Assembly (NCBI RefSeq): GCF_021390175.1
Contig: NZ_CP090004.1
Coordinates: 3,525,001 to 3,589,000, forward strand
Direction: 5' to 3'
Origin: Flagellimonas sp. HMM57
GTDB lineage: Bacteria > Bacteroidota > Bacteroidia > Flavobacteriales > Flavobacteriaceae
DNA length: 64,000 nt
The notes under the pieces are model-generated. The model did no database searches. It saw nothing but the letters and a program-made list of their open reading frames with translations, and was not told the DNA's origin. Position numbers and translations under genes: made by a program. Of this stretch, positions 36,775 to 45,759 are shown one piece after another; within the stretch, counting starts at the first letter, position 1; each line of letters opens with the position of its first letter.

Positions 36775-39102
36775 TTGAGTACTTTTTTGGATGAATTGAA
36801 CGATGCGCAACGCGCTCCTGTATTGCACAAGGACGGTCCTTTAATGGTCATTGCGGGCGCTGGCTCAGGAAAAACCCGGGTCTTGACATACAGGATTGCC
36901 CATTTGATGGAGCAAGGTGTGGATTCGTTCAATATTTTGGCTTTGACCTTTACCAACAAGGCCGCCAAAGAAATGAAAAAACGTATCGCCACCATTGTTG
37001 GAAATTCTGAAGCGAAAAACCTTTGGATGGGAACGTTCCACTCGGTTTTTGCCAAACTCCTTCGTTTTGATGGTGATAAGCTCGGCTACCCCAGCAACTT
37101 CACCATCTACGATACCCAAGATTCACAGCGATTGATTGCTTCAATCATTAAAGAAATGGGGCTGGATAAGGATATTTACAAATACAAACAGATACAAAAT
37201 AGGATATCGTCGTACAAAAATAGCCTGATTACGGTAAAGGCTTATTTTCAAAACCCAGAACTGGTAGAAGCGGATGCTATGGCCAAAAGACCAAGGTTGG
37301 GAGAAATCTATCAAAATTATGTTGACCGTTGTTTTAAAGCTGGTGCCATGGATTTTGATGACCTTTTGCTGCGTACCAATGAACTGTTGACCCGTTTTCC
37401 GGAGGTGTTGATGAAATACCAAGATCGGTTCAGGTATATTCTTGTTGATGAGTACCAAGATACCAACCATTCCCAGTACTTAATAGTCAAAGCGCTTTCT
37501 GACCGTTATCAAAATATTTGTGTGGTAGGAGACGATGCGCAAAGTATTTATTCCTTTAGGGGGGCAAATATCAGTAATATCCTTAATTTCCAAAGGGATT
37601 ATGACGATGTTGCGGTCTACAGGTTGGAACAAAACTACCGGTCTACCAAGAACATCGTAAACGCTGCTAACTCCATCATTGCCAAGAACAAAAATCAATT
37701 GGAAAAAGTGGTCTGGACCTCTAACGATGAAGGAAACCAGATAAAGATTCATAGAAGTCCTACAGACGCTGAAGAGGGCAGGTATGTTGCTGCTTCTATC
37801 TTTGAGAACAAAATGCAGCAACAGATGCAAAACGGTGAATTTGCGGTTTTGTACAGAACCAATTCGCAGTCGAGGGCCATTGAAGATGCATTGCGAAAAC
37901 GTGACATACCCTATAGGATTTATGGTGGGCTTTCTTTTTATCAACGTAAAGAGATTAAAGACGTTCTTGCGTATTTACGAATAATCATCAATCCTAAAGA
38001 TGAGGAAGCGCTAAAGCGTATCATCAACTTTCCTGCAAGGGGCATTGGTCAAACGACCATTGATAAACTTCTGGTCGCTGCAAATCATTATGGGCGTTCC
38101 ATTTTTGAAGTAATGGAACATTTGGAAAAGCTAAATCTAAACATCAACAGTGGAACCAAACGGAAACTAGGTGATTTCGTGACCATGGTCAAAAGCTTTC
38201 AGATTATGAACGAAGGTGCGGACGCGTTTGTCCTAGCGGAACACGTTGCCAAGAAGACCGGGTTGTTATTGGAGTTCAAAAAAGACGGTACCCCCGAAGG
38301 TATTGCCAAAATGGAGAACATTGAAGAACTTTTAAACGGGATCAAAGATTTTGTTGAAGGTCAAAAGGAATTGGCAGATGCTACCGGTGGATTATCCGAG
38401 TTCTTAGAGGATGTAGCCCTTGCTACCGATATGGATAAGGATGTTGGTGATGATGACCGTGTCGCTCTTATGACCATTCACTTAGCGAAAGGATTGGAGT
38501 TCCCCTACGTGTACATTGTTGGAATGGAAGAGGATTTGTTCCCTTCGGCAATGAGTATGAACACCAGGAGTGAACTTGAGGAGGAAAGGCGTTTGTTCTA
38601 TGTGGCCTTGACACGGGCTGAGAAACAAGCTTTTCTTACCTATACGCAAAACAGATATCGTTGGGGAAAACTCATTGATGCGGAACCTAGTCGATTTTTG
38701 GAAGAGATAGATGAGCAGTACGTTGAAAACCTAGTACCTGTGAACGATGGATATCGCTATAGATCAATGATTGATTCCAACATATTTGGCGAAGTGGACA
38801 AAAGCAAGCTACGACAAATAAAACCCAAGAATGGAACACCACCAAGTGTTCAAAGACCAAACGAGAATCAATTACGAAAGCTTAGGAAACTAAAACCAGA
38901 GTTGTCATCACCGGCAAGCAATACCAATGTTATAGATTCCAACCTAGCGGAAGGCTCCATGGTAAACCACACCCGTTTTGGTAGGGGGAAGGTACTTAAA
39001 ATTGAAGGCGCAGGAAATGACAGAAAAGCGGAAATTAAATTTGAGAAGGGGGATGTTAAAAAGTTATTGCTCAGGTTTGCCAAGCTGGAAATAATCAAAT
39101 AG
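36775..39102 (+). CDS. UvrD/PcrA-type superfamily 1 DNA helicase
   Basis: 775 residues from TTG 36775; no ATG is available near the family's conserved start FLDELNDAQRAPVLHKDGPLMVIAGAGSGKTRVLTYR. SF1A motifs: Walker A GAGSGKTRV, DEYQDTNHSQ (motif II), GDDAQSIYSFRGA, YRSTKNIVNAAN, and VALMTIHLAKGLEFPYVYIVGMEEDLFP with LFYVALTRAE. The last 45 residues (SMVNHTRFGRGKVLKIEG...) form the tudor-like tail that binds RNA polymerase. Acts in nucleotide-excision and mismatch repair. The same HxxFGxG motif is seen in the small protein at 56435. Confidence 0.93.
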   Translation: MSTFLDELNDAQRAPVLHKDGPLMVIAGAGSGKTRVLTYRIAHLMEQGVDSFNILALTFTNKAAKEMKKRIATIVGNSEAKNLWMGTFHSVFAKLLRFDGDKLGYPSNFTIYDTQDSQRLIASIIKEMGLDKDIYKYKQIQNRISSYKNSLITVKAYFQNPELVEADAMAKRPRLGEIYQNYVDRCFKAGAMDFDDLLLRTNELLTRFPEVLMKYQDRFRYILVDEYQDTNHSQYLIVKALSDRYQNICVVGDDAQSIYSFRGANISNILNFQRDYDDVAVYRLEQNYRSTKNIVNAANSIIAKNKNQLEKVVWTSNDEGNQIKIHRSPTDAEEGRYVAASIFENKMQQQMQNGEFAVLYRTNSQSRAIEDALRKRDIPYRIYGGLSFYQRKEIKDVLAYLRIIINPKDEEALKRIINFPARGIGQTTIDKLLVAANHYGRSIFEVMEHLEKLNLNINSGTKRKLGDFVTMVKSFQIMNEGADAFVLAEHVAKKTGLLLEFKKDGTPEGIAKMENIEELLNGIKDFVEGQKELADATGGLSEFLEDVALATDMDKDVGDDDRVALMTIHLAKGLEFPYVYIVGMEEDLFPSAMSMNTRSELEEERRLFYVALTRAEKQAFLTYTQNRYRWGKLIDAEPSRFLEEIDEQYVENLVPVNDGYRYRSMIDSNIFGEVDKSKLRQIKPKNGTPPSVQRPNENQLRKLRKLKPELSSPASNTNVIDSNLAEGSMVNHTRFGRGKVLKIEGAGNDRKAEIKFEKGDVKKLLLRFAKLEIIK

Positions 39103-39112
39103 CACTAAAGAG

Positions 39113-40957
39113 CTAAGATACCCTAAGGATACTTTCTCTATTGAGGTTTGTTGGTACCGTAAACGAGAACGTACTTCCAGTATTGACCTTGGATTTTATT
39201 TGTACCGTTCCATCGTTTCTCTTTATAAAATCCTTACAGATTGCAAAGCCAAGTCCTGTACCTTCTTCATTGTCGGTTCCTTTAGTGGTCGAGTTTTCTT
39301 TGGTCGAATTTAACAGGGCTTCTTTTTGTTCTTCTGTCATACCAATACCAGTATCATTTACCTTGATTTCTAAATGATTGCTATGTTCTAAAACGTTTAT
39401 TGATATGGTATCACCACTTTTGGTAAATTTTAATGCATTGGAGAGAAGATTTCTTATAATGAAGTCTATCATGTTTTTATCTGCATATACGTTGGGTAAT
39501 TCAACAGTAGTATAATCAATTTTGATATTTTTCCTGTGTGCATTCTCCTTGAACAAGGTCACGTTCTTTTCAATAACTGGATTAATATCGAACATCCTTT
39601 TAGAGATTTGGTGATCGTTCATCTGTGTTTTTGCCCAGTTCAATAAATTATCCAATAGGAGTTGAAGATTTTGTGAAGCATCGGATAAATACTTCACGAA
39701 CATTCCTTTTTCATTTTCGTCCATTTCACCGTTGTCCTCATTCAGAATATTGGCCAGGGAAAGCACGTTTCCGGTATGCCCCCTTAAATCGTGTGAAATA
39801 ATGGAGAAAAACTTATCTTTTATTCTTGAAGCTTCCTTGAGTTCATTTTCAGACTCGACCAATTTTACGTTTAAGCTGCTCAGAGATTTGTTTTTTTCGC
39901 TTAGGCTAAGAATCTGTTGGCGTATTTTGTTAACGAGGCCATTATAGGTACCTGTTAGTTTATCGATTTCATCAATTTTAATGCTCCTGTTTTTGTGTAT
40001 TTGCCCCTCAAAATTATTTTGGACAATGGAGTCCATATCCGAGATGAGGTTTTTTATAGGATTGGCAATATGACCTGAGAAAATAAATGCTGAGAGAATA
40101 GCAAACAACACCGTAATTGAAAAGAACAGTACCAAATATGATTTTATGGTGTCTATCATGACTTCTGAATCTGAGTCAACGATACTGTACAAAGTACTCA
40201 CCTTGTCATTGAGCTGGGAATGAATTGTTTGAATTTCTTTTATAAGTCCTGTATTGATATCACCGATTTCTTTTTCAAAAGTGACTACTTGGTTAAAGTT
40301 TTTTTGGTAGCCTTTTAAAGAGGTAATAGTTTCCAAATCTGCTTTACCATTGGATTCTAAACGATTCAAAATTGTATTGATAAATGAATTGAGCTCTTTG
40401 GCGTATACATAGTCCTTTCTTAAGAAAAAATCTTTTTCTCTTCTACGCATTTGAAGGATTTCCGCTAAAGTAATTCCTTTTGCACCTGTCTCCAGTTTAT
40501 GGATATGCTGGCGCATTTTCCCAATAACACCAAAATTCTTGAATCCTCTTTTTTTGATCAGTGTTATCGCCTCAATAATCTTAGAATCGAGGTTATCGAT
40601 ATCTTCTGAGATTCGACCCAATCTTTTATCCACTATGGCATTTGAATTGCTTCTGGCTATCTGGATATCGTTGAGGGCTTTTTTAGCGTTGGTTATGTAA
40701 TGATGGTACTGCTCTGAAGATTGTGTGGATTTTTCAATATAGAACGAATCCTGTTTTGCATCAAAATCCAGAATATGAAAAAATTCATTATCTGCTTTGA
40801 GCCGGTTACCATCGAAAAGTGCTATACTTTCCCTGAAAGATTTTGCATTGTCAATTTTCTTGAGACTGTTGAATGCAAAAAGTAAAAAAGGACCTATGAG
40901 GATGAAAAGCATAAAAAATGCTATTAGTACTCTGCCTCTGATGGTGTTCATTGTCAA
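39113..40957 (-). CDS. Membrane sensor histidine kinase
   Basis: 614 residues. Two membrane helices (VLIAFFMLFILIGPFLLFAF and about residues 275-297) enclose a helical periplasmic sensor domain of about 240 residues. A HAMP-like linker (GHIANPIKNLISDMDSIVQNNFEGQI), a coiled coil (LSEKNKSLSSLNVKLVE), H-box FFSIISHDLRGHTGNVLSLAN, N-box NLLSNALKFTKSGDTI, and G2 box GTGLGFAICKDFIKRNDG complete it. The H-box His is followed by RGHTG instead of the usual RTPL/RSPL. No response regulator gene lies beside it, so the partner is unknown. It ends 10 bases from the uvrD stop. Confidence 0.9.
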   Translation of the reverse strand: MTMNTIRGRVLIAFFMLFILIGPFLLFAFNSLKKIDNAKSFRESIALFDGNRLKADNEFFHILDFDAKQDSFYIEKSTQSSEQYHHYITNAKKALNDIQIARSNSNAIVDKRLGRISEDIDNLDSKIIEAITLIKKRGFKNFGVIGKMRQHIHKLETGAKGITLAEILQMRRREKDFFLRKDYVYAKELNSFINTILNRLESNGKADLETITSLKGYQKNFNQVVTFEKEIGDINTGLIKEIQTIHSQLNDKVSTLYSIVDSDSEVMIDTIKSYLVLFFSITVLFAILSAFIFSGHIANPIKNLISDMDSIVQNNFEGQIHKNRSIKIDEIDKLTGTYNGLVNKIRQQILSLSEKNKSLSSLNVKLVESENELKEASRIKDKFFSIISHDLRGHTGNVLSLANILNEDNGEMDENEKGMFVKYLSDASQNLQLLLDNLLNWAKTQMNDHQISKRMFDINPVIEKNVTLFKENAHRKNIKIDYTTVELPNVYADKNMIDFIIRNLLSNALKFTKSGDTISINVLEHSNHLEIKVNDTGIGMTEEQKEALLNSTKENSTTKGTDNEEGTGLGFAICKDFIKRNDGTVQIKSKVNTGSTFSFTVPTNLNRESILRVS

Positions 40958-41072
40958 TTTTTAGAAAAACATCCTATGTACTTTAAACGAAGATTTTAAT
41001 GGGATAGTATTTAAAAAGATACACTACGACATTCAACCAACCATTTATAATTCGCAAAATGATGAGGCATTG

Positions 41073-42407
41073 TTATTGTGCATATCCGCATAATGTCAAG
41101 TTTATGGATTCCACTACTGGATTTAGGTCAGTATATTGAAATCTATACACTTTATATAATACAGCATATTCCCCATAGTCCTTAACGCAATCAACAGTTT
41201 TATTGCGACCTTTTGTTCCCGTTGGCATCAATTCTTTGAAAATCAGTTGATTTTCTTTGATAATTGCAGCTGCTATGTACTTGGTAAGTATTGTTCTTTC
41301 ATTTAAATCATAAACATGTACGGGCCAATTTTCAGGTACTCCAGTGCCTTTAAAAAATAGATAGTTTCCTGTTTTGCCAATAAGTGATATCGCTGAATCG
41401 TTGATGGTGATGTGAATAGTGTCGGCTTCGTACATACTCACGCTAATACCTGAAAAAGTGTTATTTATAACTTGTTCGATTGAAACTTTAAGTTCATTTT
41501 CAAAAGTAAAGGTTGTAGTATGTCCTACCTTGTCATTTACCAGTGGAAACTCTGACCCATTGATAAAATTAAAGGTATTGGAACATTCAAAACTGTCGTT
41601 GGTGTAGGTGATACTTGCTTTATTGTCTAAATGTTTTCGCTCAAAATCAGTACCGTTGAATTCCAAAGGATGGTACACCACTTTTTCTCCCCAGATTTCT
41701 GGTTGCAGGATAAGAGAGCCGTCTTTTTCTATACTGAAGTCCATTTGTGCTTCAAAATCTAAATTTTCAAGCTGATAATGAGAAGTTAAGGAACTCTTAT
41801 TATCTGGAAATATAGGTTCTGGTTGAAAAATACCTTCTTCATTCGAAAAAGCATCAATCTGATAGTAGTACCCGTAAGCTGACGATCTGCCCCAACCATG
41901 AAAAAGATATACGGGTTTTTGCTGATTACTTTTTATGTTATAGATTTCATTATAGGTACTTGAGTTTTCATTAAGATAAGTATGTACGACACTATCATTT
42001 TTTATATGTAGTACTATGCTCTTAAAATTACCCATGGAACCTCCCAATCTTGTATTCCATGAGAAGACACCTATTTTCTTATCATCGGATAACGCAAAGA
42101 CATAACTATGTTTTTTTAGATAGTTGAATCTATTGATTTCTTCAAGAAAGGATTGTGTGGTGATTTTTTTAATCGTAGTACTAATATCCTTATTGATAGA
42201 AGTGGCCAAGTCATGAAAATCCGAATCGTTTTGATGAATATTCCATAAGTCTTCAAACTGTTGATCAAGAATATAGATGATATCTTTTCCTCGCTCAGGA
42301 ACGGAAGTTAGACTATAAAGCTTGTCCGATTTGCCATTTTCTTTACAACTGATGAAAAACAGCAATAGGAGAAGAGGTAGTTTTTTGGTGAAATGATTAA
42401 ATGCCAT
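41073..42407 (-). CDS. Lipoprotein of unknown function
   Basis: 444 residues, family not recognised. The N-terminus LPLLLLLFFISCKENGK has a lipobox with Cys after FIS. The mature part is beta-rich and acidic, with repeated strand-turn segments (HTYLNENSSTYNEIYN, SLTSHYQLENLDFEAQ, YTNDSFECSNTF), and ends with KDYGEYAVLYKVYRFQY. It stands alone, 115 bases from the kinase gene, and its promoter region faces the Sua5 gene. Confidence 0.6.
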   Translation of the reverse strand: MAFNHFTKKLPLLLLLFFISCKENGKSDKLYSLTSVPERGKDIIYILDQQFEDLWNIHQNDSDFHDLATSINKDISTTIKKITTQSFLEEINRFNYLKKHSYVFALSDDKKIGVFSWNTRLGGSMGNFKSIVLHIKNDSVVHTYLNENSSTYNEIYNIKSNQQKPVYLFHGWGRSSAYGYYYQIDAFSNEEGIFQPEPIFPDNKSSLTSHYQLENLDFEAQMDFSIEKDGSLILQPEIWGEKVVYHPLEFNGTDFERKHLDNKASITYTNDSFECSNTFNFINGSEFPLVNDKVGHTTTFTFENELKVSIEQVINNTFSGISVSMYEADTIHITINDSAISLIGKTGNYLFFKGTGVPENWPVHVYDLNERTILTKYIAAAIIKENQLIFKELMPTGTKGRNKTVDCVKDYGEYAVLYKVYRFQYTDLNPVVESINLTLCGYAQ

Positions 42408-42618
42408 AATTGATGTCCATTATCTTAGAAATTGTAGTAAAAATGAAACTTTTGGAGAAAGTGTCTTAGGCAAAATGGACCGATGCCCTATATCATTTGA
42501 TAGATGAGCGGATTGAAGGCATAAGTTTCGTTTACAACCAACATTTGAAGGTTTACTGTACTTTTTGATTTTAATCTTGTTACTTTGTATAACACGGCTT
42601 AAAATTTCTTTTTAAAAA

Positions 42619-43239
42619 ATGGCAGAGCTTATTAAACTTTTTGAAGAGAACCCTAACCCGAGACAGGTTTCGAAAATCGGAAGCGTGTTGCGAAAGGGAG
42701 GACTTATCATATATCCCACGGATACCGTTTATGGGTTAGGGTGCGATATTACCAATTCAAAAGCCTTGGAAAAGATTGCCAGAATAAAAGGTGTAAAACT
42801 AGCAAAGGCCAACTGGTCGTTTGTTTGTGCGGATTTAAGCAATCTTTCGGACTATGTACGCCAAATAGATACTTCTACTTTTAAAATATTAAAAAGAGCG
42901 TTACCAGGACCGTATACTTTTATCCTTCCCGGAAATAACAATCTCCCAAAAGATTTTAAAAAGAAGAGAACAGTAGGGATACGTGTTCCCGATAATGCCA
43001 TTATAAATGCTTTAGTAACAGAATTGGGTAATCCTATTGTTTCTACTTCTATCCATGATGAAGATGATATTCTTGAATATACTACGGATCCTGAGCTTAT
43101 ATATGAAAAGTGGAAAAACCTTGTTGACATTGTTGTAGATGGGGGATATGGTGGAAACATTGCATCCACTGTGATAGATCTGGCTACAGGGTATCCGGAA
43201 GTGGTAAGGGAGGGAAAAGGAAGTTTGGATATTTTATAA
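42619..43239 (+). CDS. Sua5/YciO/YrdC-family L-threonylcarbamoyladenylate synthase
   Basis: 206 residues: IKLFEENPNPRQVSKIGSVLRKGGLIIYPTDTVYGLGCDI is the family start (YPTDTVYGL binds ATP/threonine), followed by RPGPYTFIL-like LPGPYTFILPGN and STSIHDEDD. The YciO/YrdC fold makes threonylcarbamoyl-AMP for t6A37 of tRNAs. A short single-domain form, as in most bacteria; YciO-type paralogues also exist, so I leave the symbol blank. The gene is followed by a strong hairpin terminator. Confidence 0.85.
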   Translation: MAELIKLFEENPNPRQVSKIGSVLRKGGLIIYPTDTVYGLGCDITNSKALEKIARIKGVKLAKANWSFVCADLSNLSDYVRQIDTSTFKILKRALPGPYTFILPGNNNLPKDFKKKRTVGIRVPDNAIINALVTELGNPIVSTSIHDEDDILEYTTDPELIYEKWKNLVDIVVDGGYGGNIASTVIDLATGYPEVVREGKGSLDIL

Positions 43240-43260
43240 TCAGGATTATTATTAAAAACA

Positions 43261-43284
43261 AAAAGCGGCCAATGGCCGCTTTTA
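43261..43284. terminator. Bidirectional terminator after the Sua5-family gene
   Basis: AAAAGCGGCC (43261-43270) and GGCCGCTTTT (43274-43283), a 10-bp GC-rich stem with AAT loop and T/A-rich flanks on both sides. It separates the Sua5-family gene from the convergent OmpA gene. Confidence 0.9.
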
Positions 43285-43306
43285 TATTTTTATACTTATA
43301 ACTTTT

Positions 43307-44179
43307 TTAGTTTCCAGATCCACCAATCGCAGGATCTTTCATTCCTTCTTCAATCATGCTATAGAACTGATCGATTTTTGGAAGTACAACAATTCGTGTT
43401 CTTCTGTTTTTAGCTCTATCGGCAGAACTGTCATTGGATACCAATGGAACGTAGTAACTTCTACCGGCTGCAGTCATACGCTTAGGATCAACATTGAACT
43501 CGTTCTGTAAAATACGCACTATAGAAGTAGCTCGTTTTGCACTCAAATCCCAGTTATCTTGTAAAACACCTTTTGAGAAAGGTACGTTATCGGTATGTCC
43601 TTCAACCAAGAATTCGAAATCTGGTTTGTTGTTTACGACTTTAGCAACTTTGCCCAATACTGCTTTTGCAGCAGAAGTTACGTTGTAGCTTCCACTTCTA
43701 AATAATAATTTATCGGAGATGGAAACAAAAACAACACCTTTTTCAACACTTACTTCGATGTCCTCGTCATCCAAATTGCCCAAAACTCCTTTTAAACTCT
43801 GTACCAAGGAAAGGTTTACGGAATCTCTTCTTGTTACCGCATCTTGCAACTTTCTTATGGTCAAATCCTTTTCTTGTAAACTTTCCAAGGATTTTTCAAG
43901 ATTTTCTGCACCTTTAGTGGTAAGCGTTGTTAAATTACCCATATTGTTGATCAATTCTTGGTTGTTCGCTTTCAAGAAAGCGTTTTGATCTTCAAGAGTT
44001 TTCAATTTGGAAGATGCTGTGGCTTTTTCCTCCAAACAATCATTTAATTTTACTGTTGCCGAATTCAACAAGTCTTGAGTTTCCTGTTGTTGGGCCTCAA
44101 GTTCAGCATATTTTTTCTGTGATACACATGAAGACAATGCTATTGCCATCGCAAATGTTCCTAAAAAGACTTTTTTCAT
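43307..44179 (-). CDS. OmpA-family lipoprotein
   Basis: 290 residues. Lipobox IALSSC near residue 18, then a coiled coil (LEAQQQETQDLLNSATVKLNDCLEEKA ... about residues 27-115), then an OmpA/MotB domain: LLFRSGSYNVTSAAKAVLGKVAKVV, EGHTDNVPFSKG, NWDLSAKRATSIVRILQ, KNRRTRIVVLPK, with the Asp/Arg residues that hold peptidoglycan diaminopimelate. Anchors the outer membrane to the cell wall. A -7 box TAATTTTG at 44239-44232 on this strand lies 53 bases upstream of the ATG. The coiled-coil protein at 32421 is a degenerate relative. Confidence 0.93.
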   Translation of the reverse strand: MKKVFLGTFAMAIALSSCVSQKKYAELEAQQQETQDLLNSATVKLNDCLEEKATASSKLKTLEDQNAFLKANNQELINNMGNLTTLTTKGAENLEKSLESLQEKDLTIRKLQDAVTRRDSVNLSLVQSLKGVLGNLDDEDIEVSVEKGVVFVSISDKLLFRSGSYNVTSAAKAVLGKVAKVVNNKPDFEFLVEGHTDNVPFSKGVLQDNWDLSAKRATSIVRILQNEFNVDPKRMTAAGRSYYVPLVSNDSSADRAKNRRTRIVVLPKIDQFYSMIEEGMKDPAIGGSGN

Positions 44180-44231
44180 AATAATGTTTATATATATTAG
44201 GGATTATTAGTTCTAATTGTTAAAATCTCAG

Positions 44232-44239
44232 CAAAATTA
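44232..44239 (-). promoter_or_regulatory. -7 box for the OmpA lipoprotein gene
   Basis: CAAAATTA on the plus strand reads TAATTTTG on the gene's strand, an exact TAnnTTTG. Transcription would begin near 44225, giving a 45-base leader. No clear -33 TTG is seen. Confidence 0.5.
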
Positions 44240-44272
44240 TATAAAAAGGAAATTTTAAAAATTTCACCATCG

Positions 44273-45274
44273 TTAATCTTTTACTAAAATGTTAAAATTC
44301 TTTATGTGATGTACGAAGTGAGACCATACTATGGATGTAGTCGAATGGTATTTTAATATAAAATTAGCTTTTTCCCTTTTTTTGTACATTCTCCTAAAGT
44401 TACTGTAAAAACTTAAGTGTGCCTTTAGAATTGCAAGACAATGGTTCCATTTTAACTGAAAAATAAAACGTAGGGCCGCTATTCCGTCCAATAATAACCT
44501 TAAAAAAATCAATAATAACGCTTTTCTTCGGGGAAGGTTTTTGGTGATAGAGTATAGGGAGTTCCTAAAATTTAAAAAGGTTTTTTTTGGGTTCATGTTC
44601 GCTAAAGTGGAACCGCCCAAATGGTAAACATGGCTCTTTCCCACATAATATACTTTATGTCCCGAGTTTTTGGCTCTCCAGCAAAGATCAATTTCTTCTT
44701 GGTGCGCAAAGTAATCCTCATCAAAACCACCTAGTGAATTAAAAACTTCGCTTCTTATGAACATGCACGCACCTGTCGCCCAAAAAACCTCTTTGATATC
44801 ATCGTATTGCCCTTCGTCCTTTTCCAACGCTTGGAAAATTCTTCCACGACAAAACGGATATCCTAGTCTATCTATGAAGCCACCCGCCGCACCAGCATAT
44901 TCAAAATAGTCCTTACGGTTTAGGTCCAGGATTTTGGGTTGCACGATAGCAGCTTCAGGAGTGGTATGAAACATCCCTGCAATAGGTTCCAGCCAATTTG
45001 GGGTCACCTCAACATCAGAATTTAGAAGACAAAAAATATCGGCCTCTATATGTTTTAACCCATCATTATATCCTTTTGCAAACCCACCATTTTCTGTGTT
45101 CTCTACAATACCAACAGTAGGGAAATTGGTTTTAAGAAAAGTAACGGAACCATCCGAGCTGGCATTGTCAACTACATAAATTTTTGCCCTATTTGAGTGG
45201 GCAACAACAGAGGGCAAGAATTTTTTGAGCAAAGACTCTCCGTTCCAATTTAGTATGACAACTGCAATCTTCAA
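44273..45274 (-). CDS. Glycosyltransferase family 2 (GT-A)
   Basis: 333 residues. GT2 motifs: VVILNWNGESLLKKFLPSV, VDNASSDGSVTFLKTNFP, NGGFAKGYNDGLKHI, LLNSDVEVTPNWLEPI (DxD-like SDVE), and FDEDYFAHQEEIDLCWRAKN. Typical of rhamnosyl- or other polysaccharide glycosyltransferases of WcaA/RfbF type; the sugar is unknown. A hydrophobic amphipathic stretch LLLIFLRLLLDGIAALRF near the C-terminus may touch the membrane. Stands alone without a capsule cluster. Confidence 0.9.
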   Translation of the reverse strand: MKIAVVILNWNGESLLKKFLPSVVAHSNRAKIYVVDNASSDGSVTFLKTNFPTVGIVENTENGGFAKGYNDGLKHIEADIFCLLNSDVEVTPNWLEPIAGMFHTTPEAAIVQPKILDLNRKDYFEYAGAAGGFIDRLGYPFCRGRIFQALEKDEGQYDDIKEVFWATGACMFIRSEVFNSLGGFDEDYFAHQEEIDLCWRAKNSGHKVYYVGKSHVYHLGGSTLANMNPKKTFLNFRNSLYSITKNLPRRKALLLIFLRLLLDGIAALRFIFQLKWNHCLAILKAHLSFYSNFRRMYKKREKANFILKYHSTTSIVWSHFVHHIKNFNILVKD

Positions 45275-45286
45275 AACGGCAGCAAA

Positions 45287-45733
45287 TTAACGGCTAAAAT
45301 CAGGAATTTCCTTTAAAAACCTGTATTTTTCATTCAACAAGTCCATTTCGCAGTAATAATGGTCCATTCCATTGCTCAACATCAGGTAATTAGCTTCCAG
45401 CAAATAATTGTACTGTGCAATTTGGTTAAATGTGGTTTGATTTAGCATAACCGTTGGTGCCTTGCATTCCACTAATAAAAAGATTTGTCCATTAGGTTTA
45501 AAAACTACAATATCATAGCGTTTTTTTAAATTGTTCACTATCAATTGTTTCTCTACATTGATCAGGCTCTTGGGATATTTTTTTGTCTCTACTAAAAAAT
45601 GGACTACATGTTGTCTTACCCATTCTTCTGGTTGTAAAAGCACAAACTTTTTACGTATCACATCAAAAATATAGAGGCTATTTTCGCTACTTTTGATTCT
45701 AAATGAATACTTGGGAAAGTTCAATGCTTGCAT
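45287..45733 (-). CDS. Small protein with type I restriction R-subunit N-terminal-like (HSDR_N) nuclease fold
   Basis: 148 residues from ATG 45733 (the frame continues upstream to 45862 but would overlap the start of holA). Resembles the HSDR_N_2 domain: EEWVRQHVVHFLVETKKYPKSLINVEKQL and RYDIVVFKPNGQIFLLVECKAP, which has the PD-(D/E)XK order D...ECK. No helicase or specificity subunits are nearby, so this is not a full type I system. Such stand-alone proteins are conserved next to holA or GT2 genes in Bacteroidota. Function unknown; nuclease residues look intact. Confidence 0.75.
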   Translation of the reverse strand: MQALNFPKYSFRIKSSENSLYIFDVIRKKFVLLQPEEWVRQHVVHFLVETKKYPKSLINVEKQLIVNNLKKRYDIVVFKPNGQIFLLVECKAPTVMLNQTTFNQIAQYNYLLEANYLMLSNGMDHYYCEMDLLNEKYRFLKEIPDFSR

Positions 45734-45759
45734 TGGACAAATTTGATGATTTTTTCTGA

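Noticed and set aside
42562..42587. Promoter-like TTTTTG...TACTTTG before the Sua5-family gene.
   Set aside because: The -7 box lacks one base and the spacing to the -33 element is only about 13 bases.
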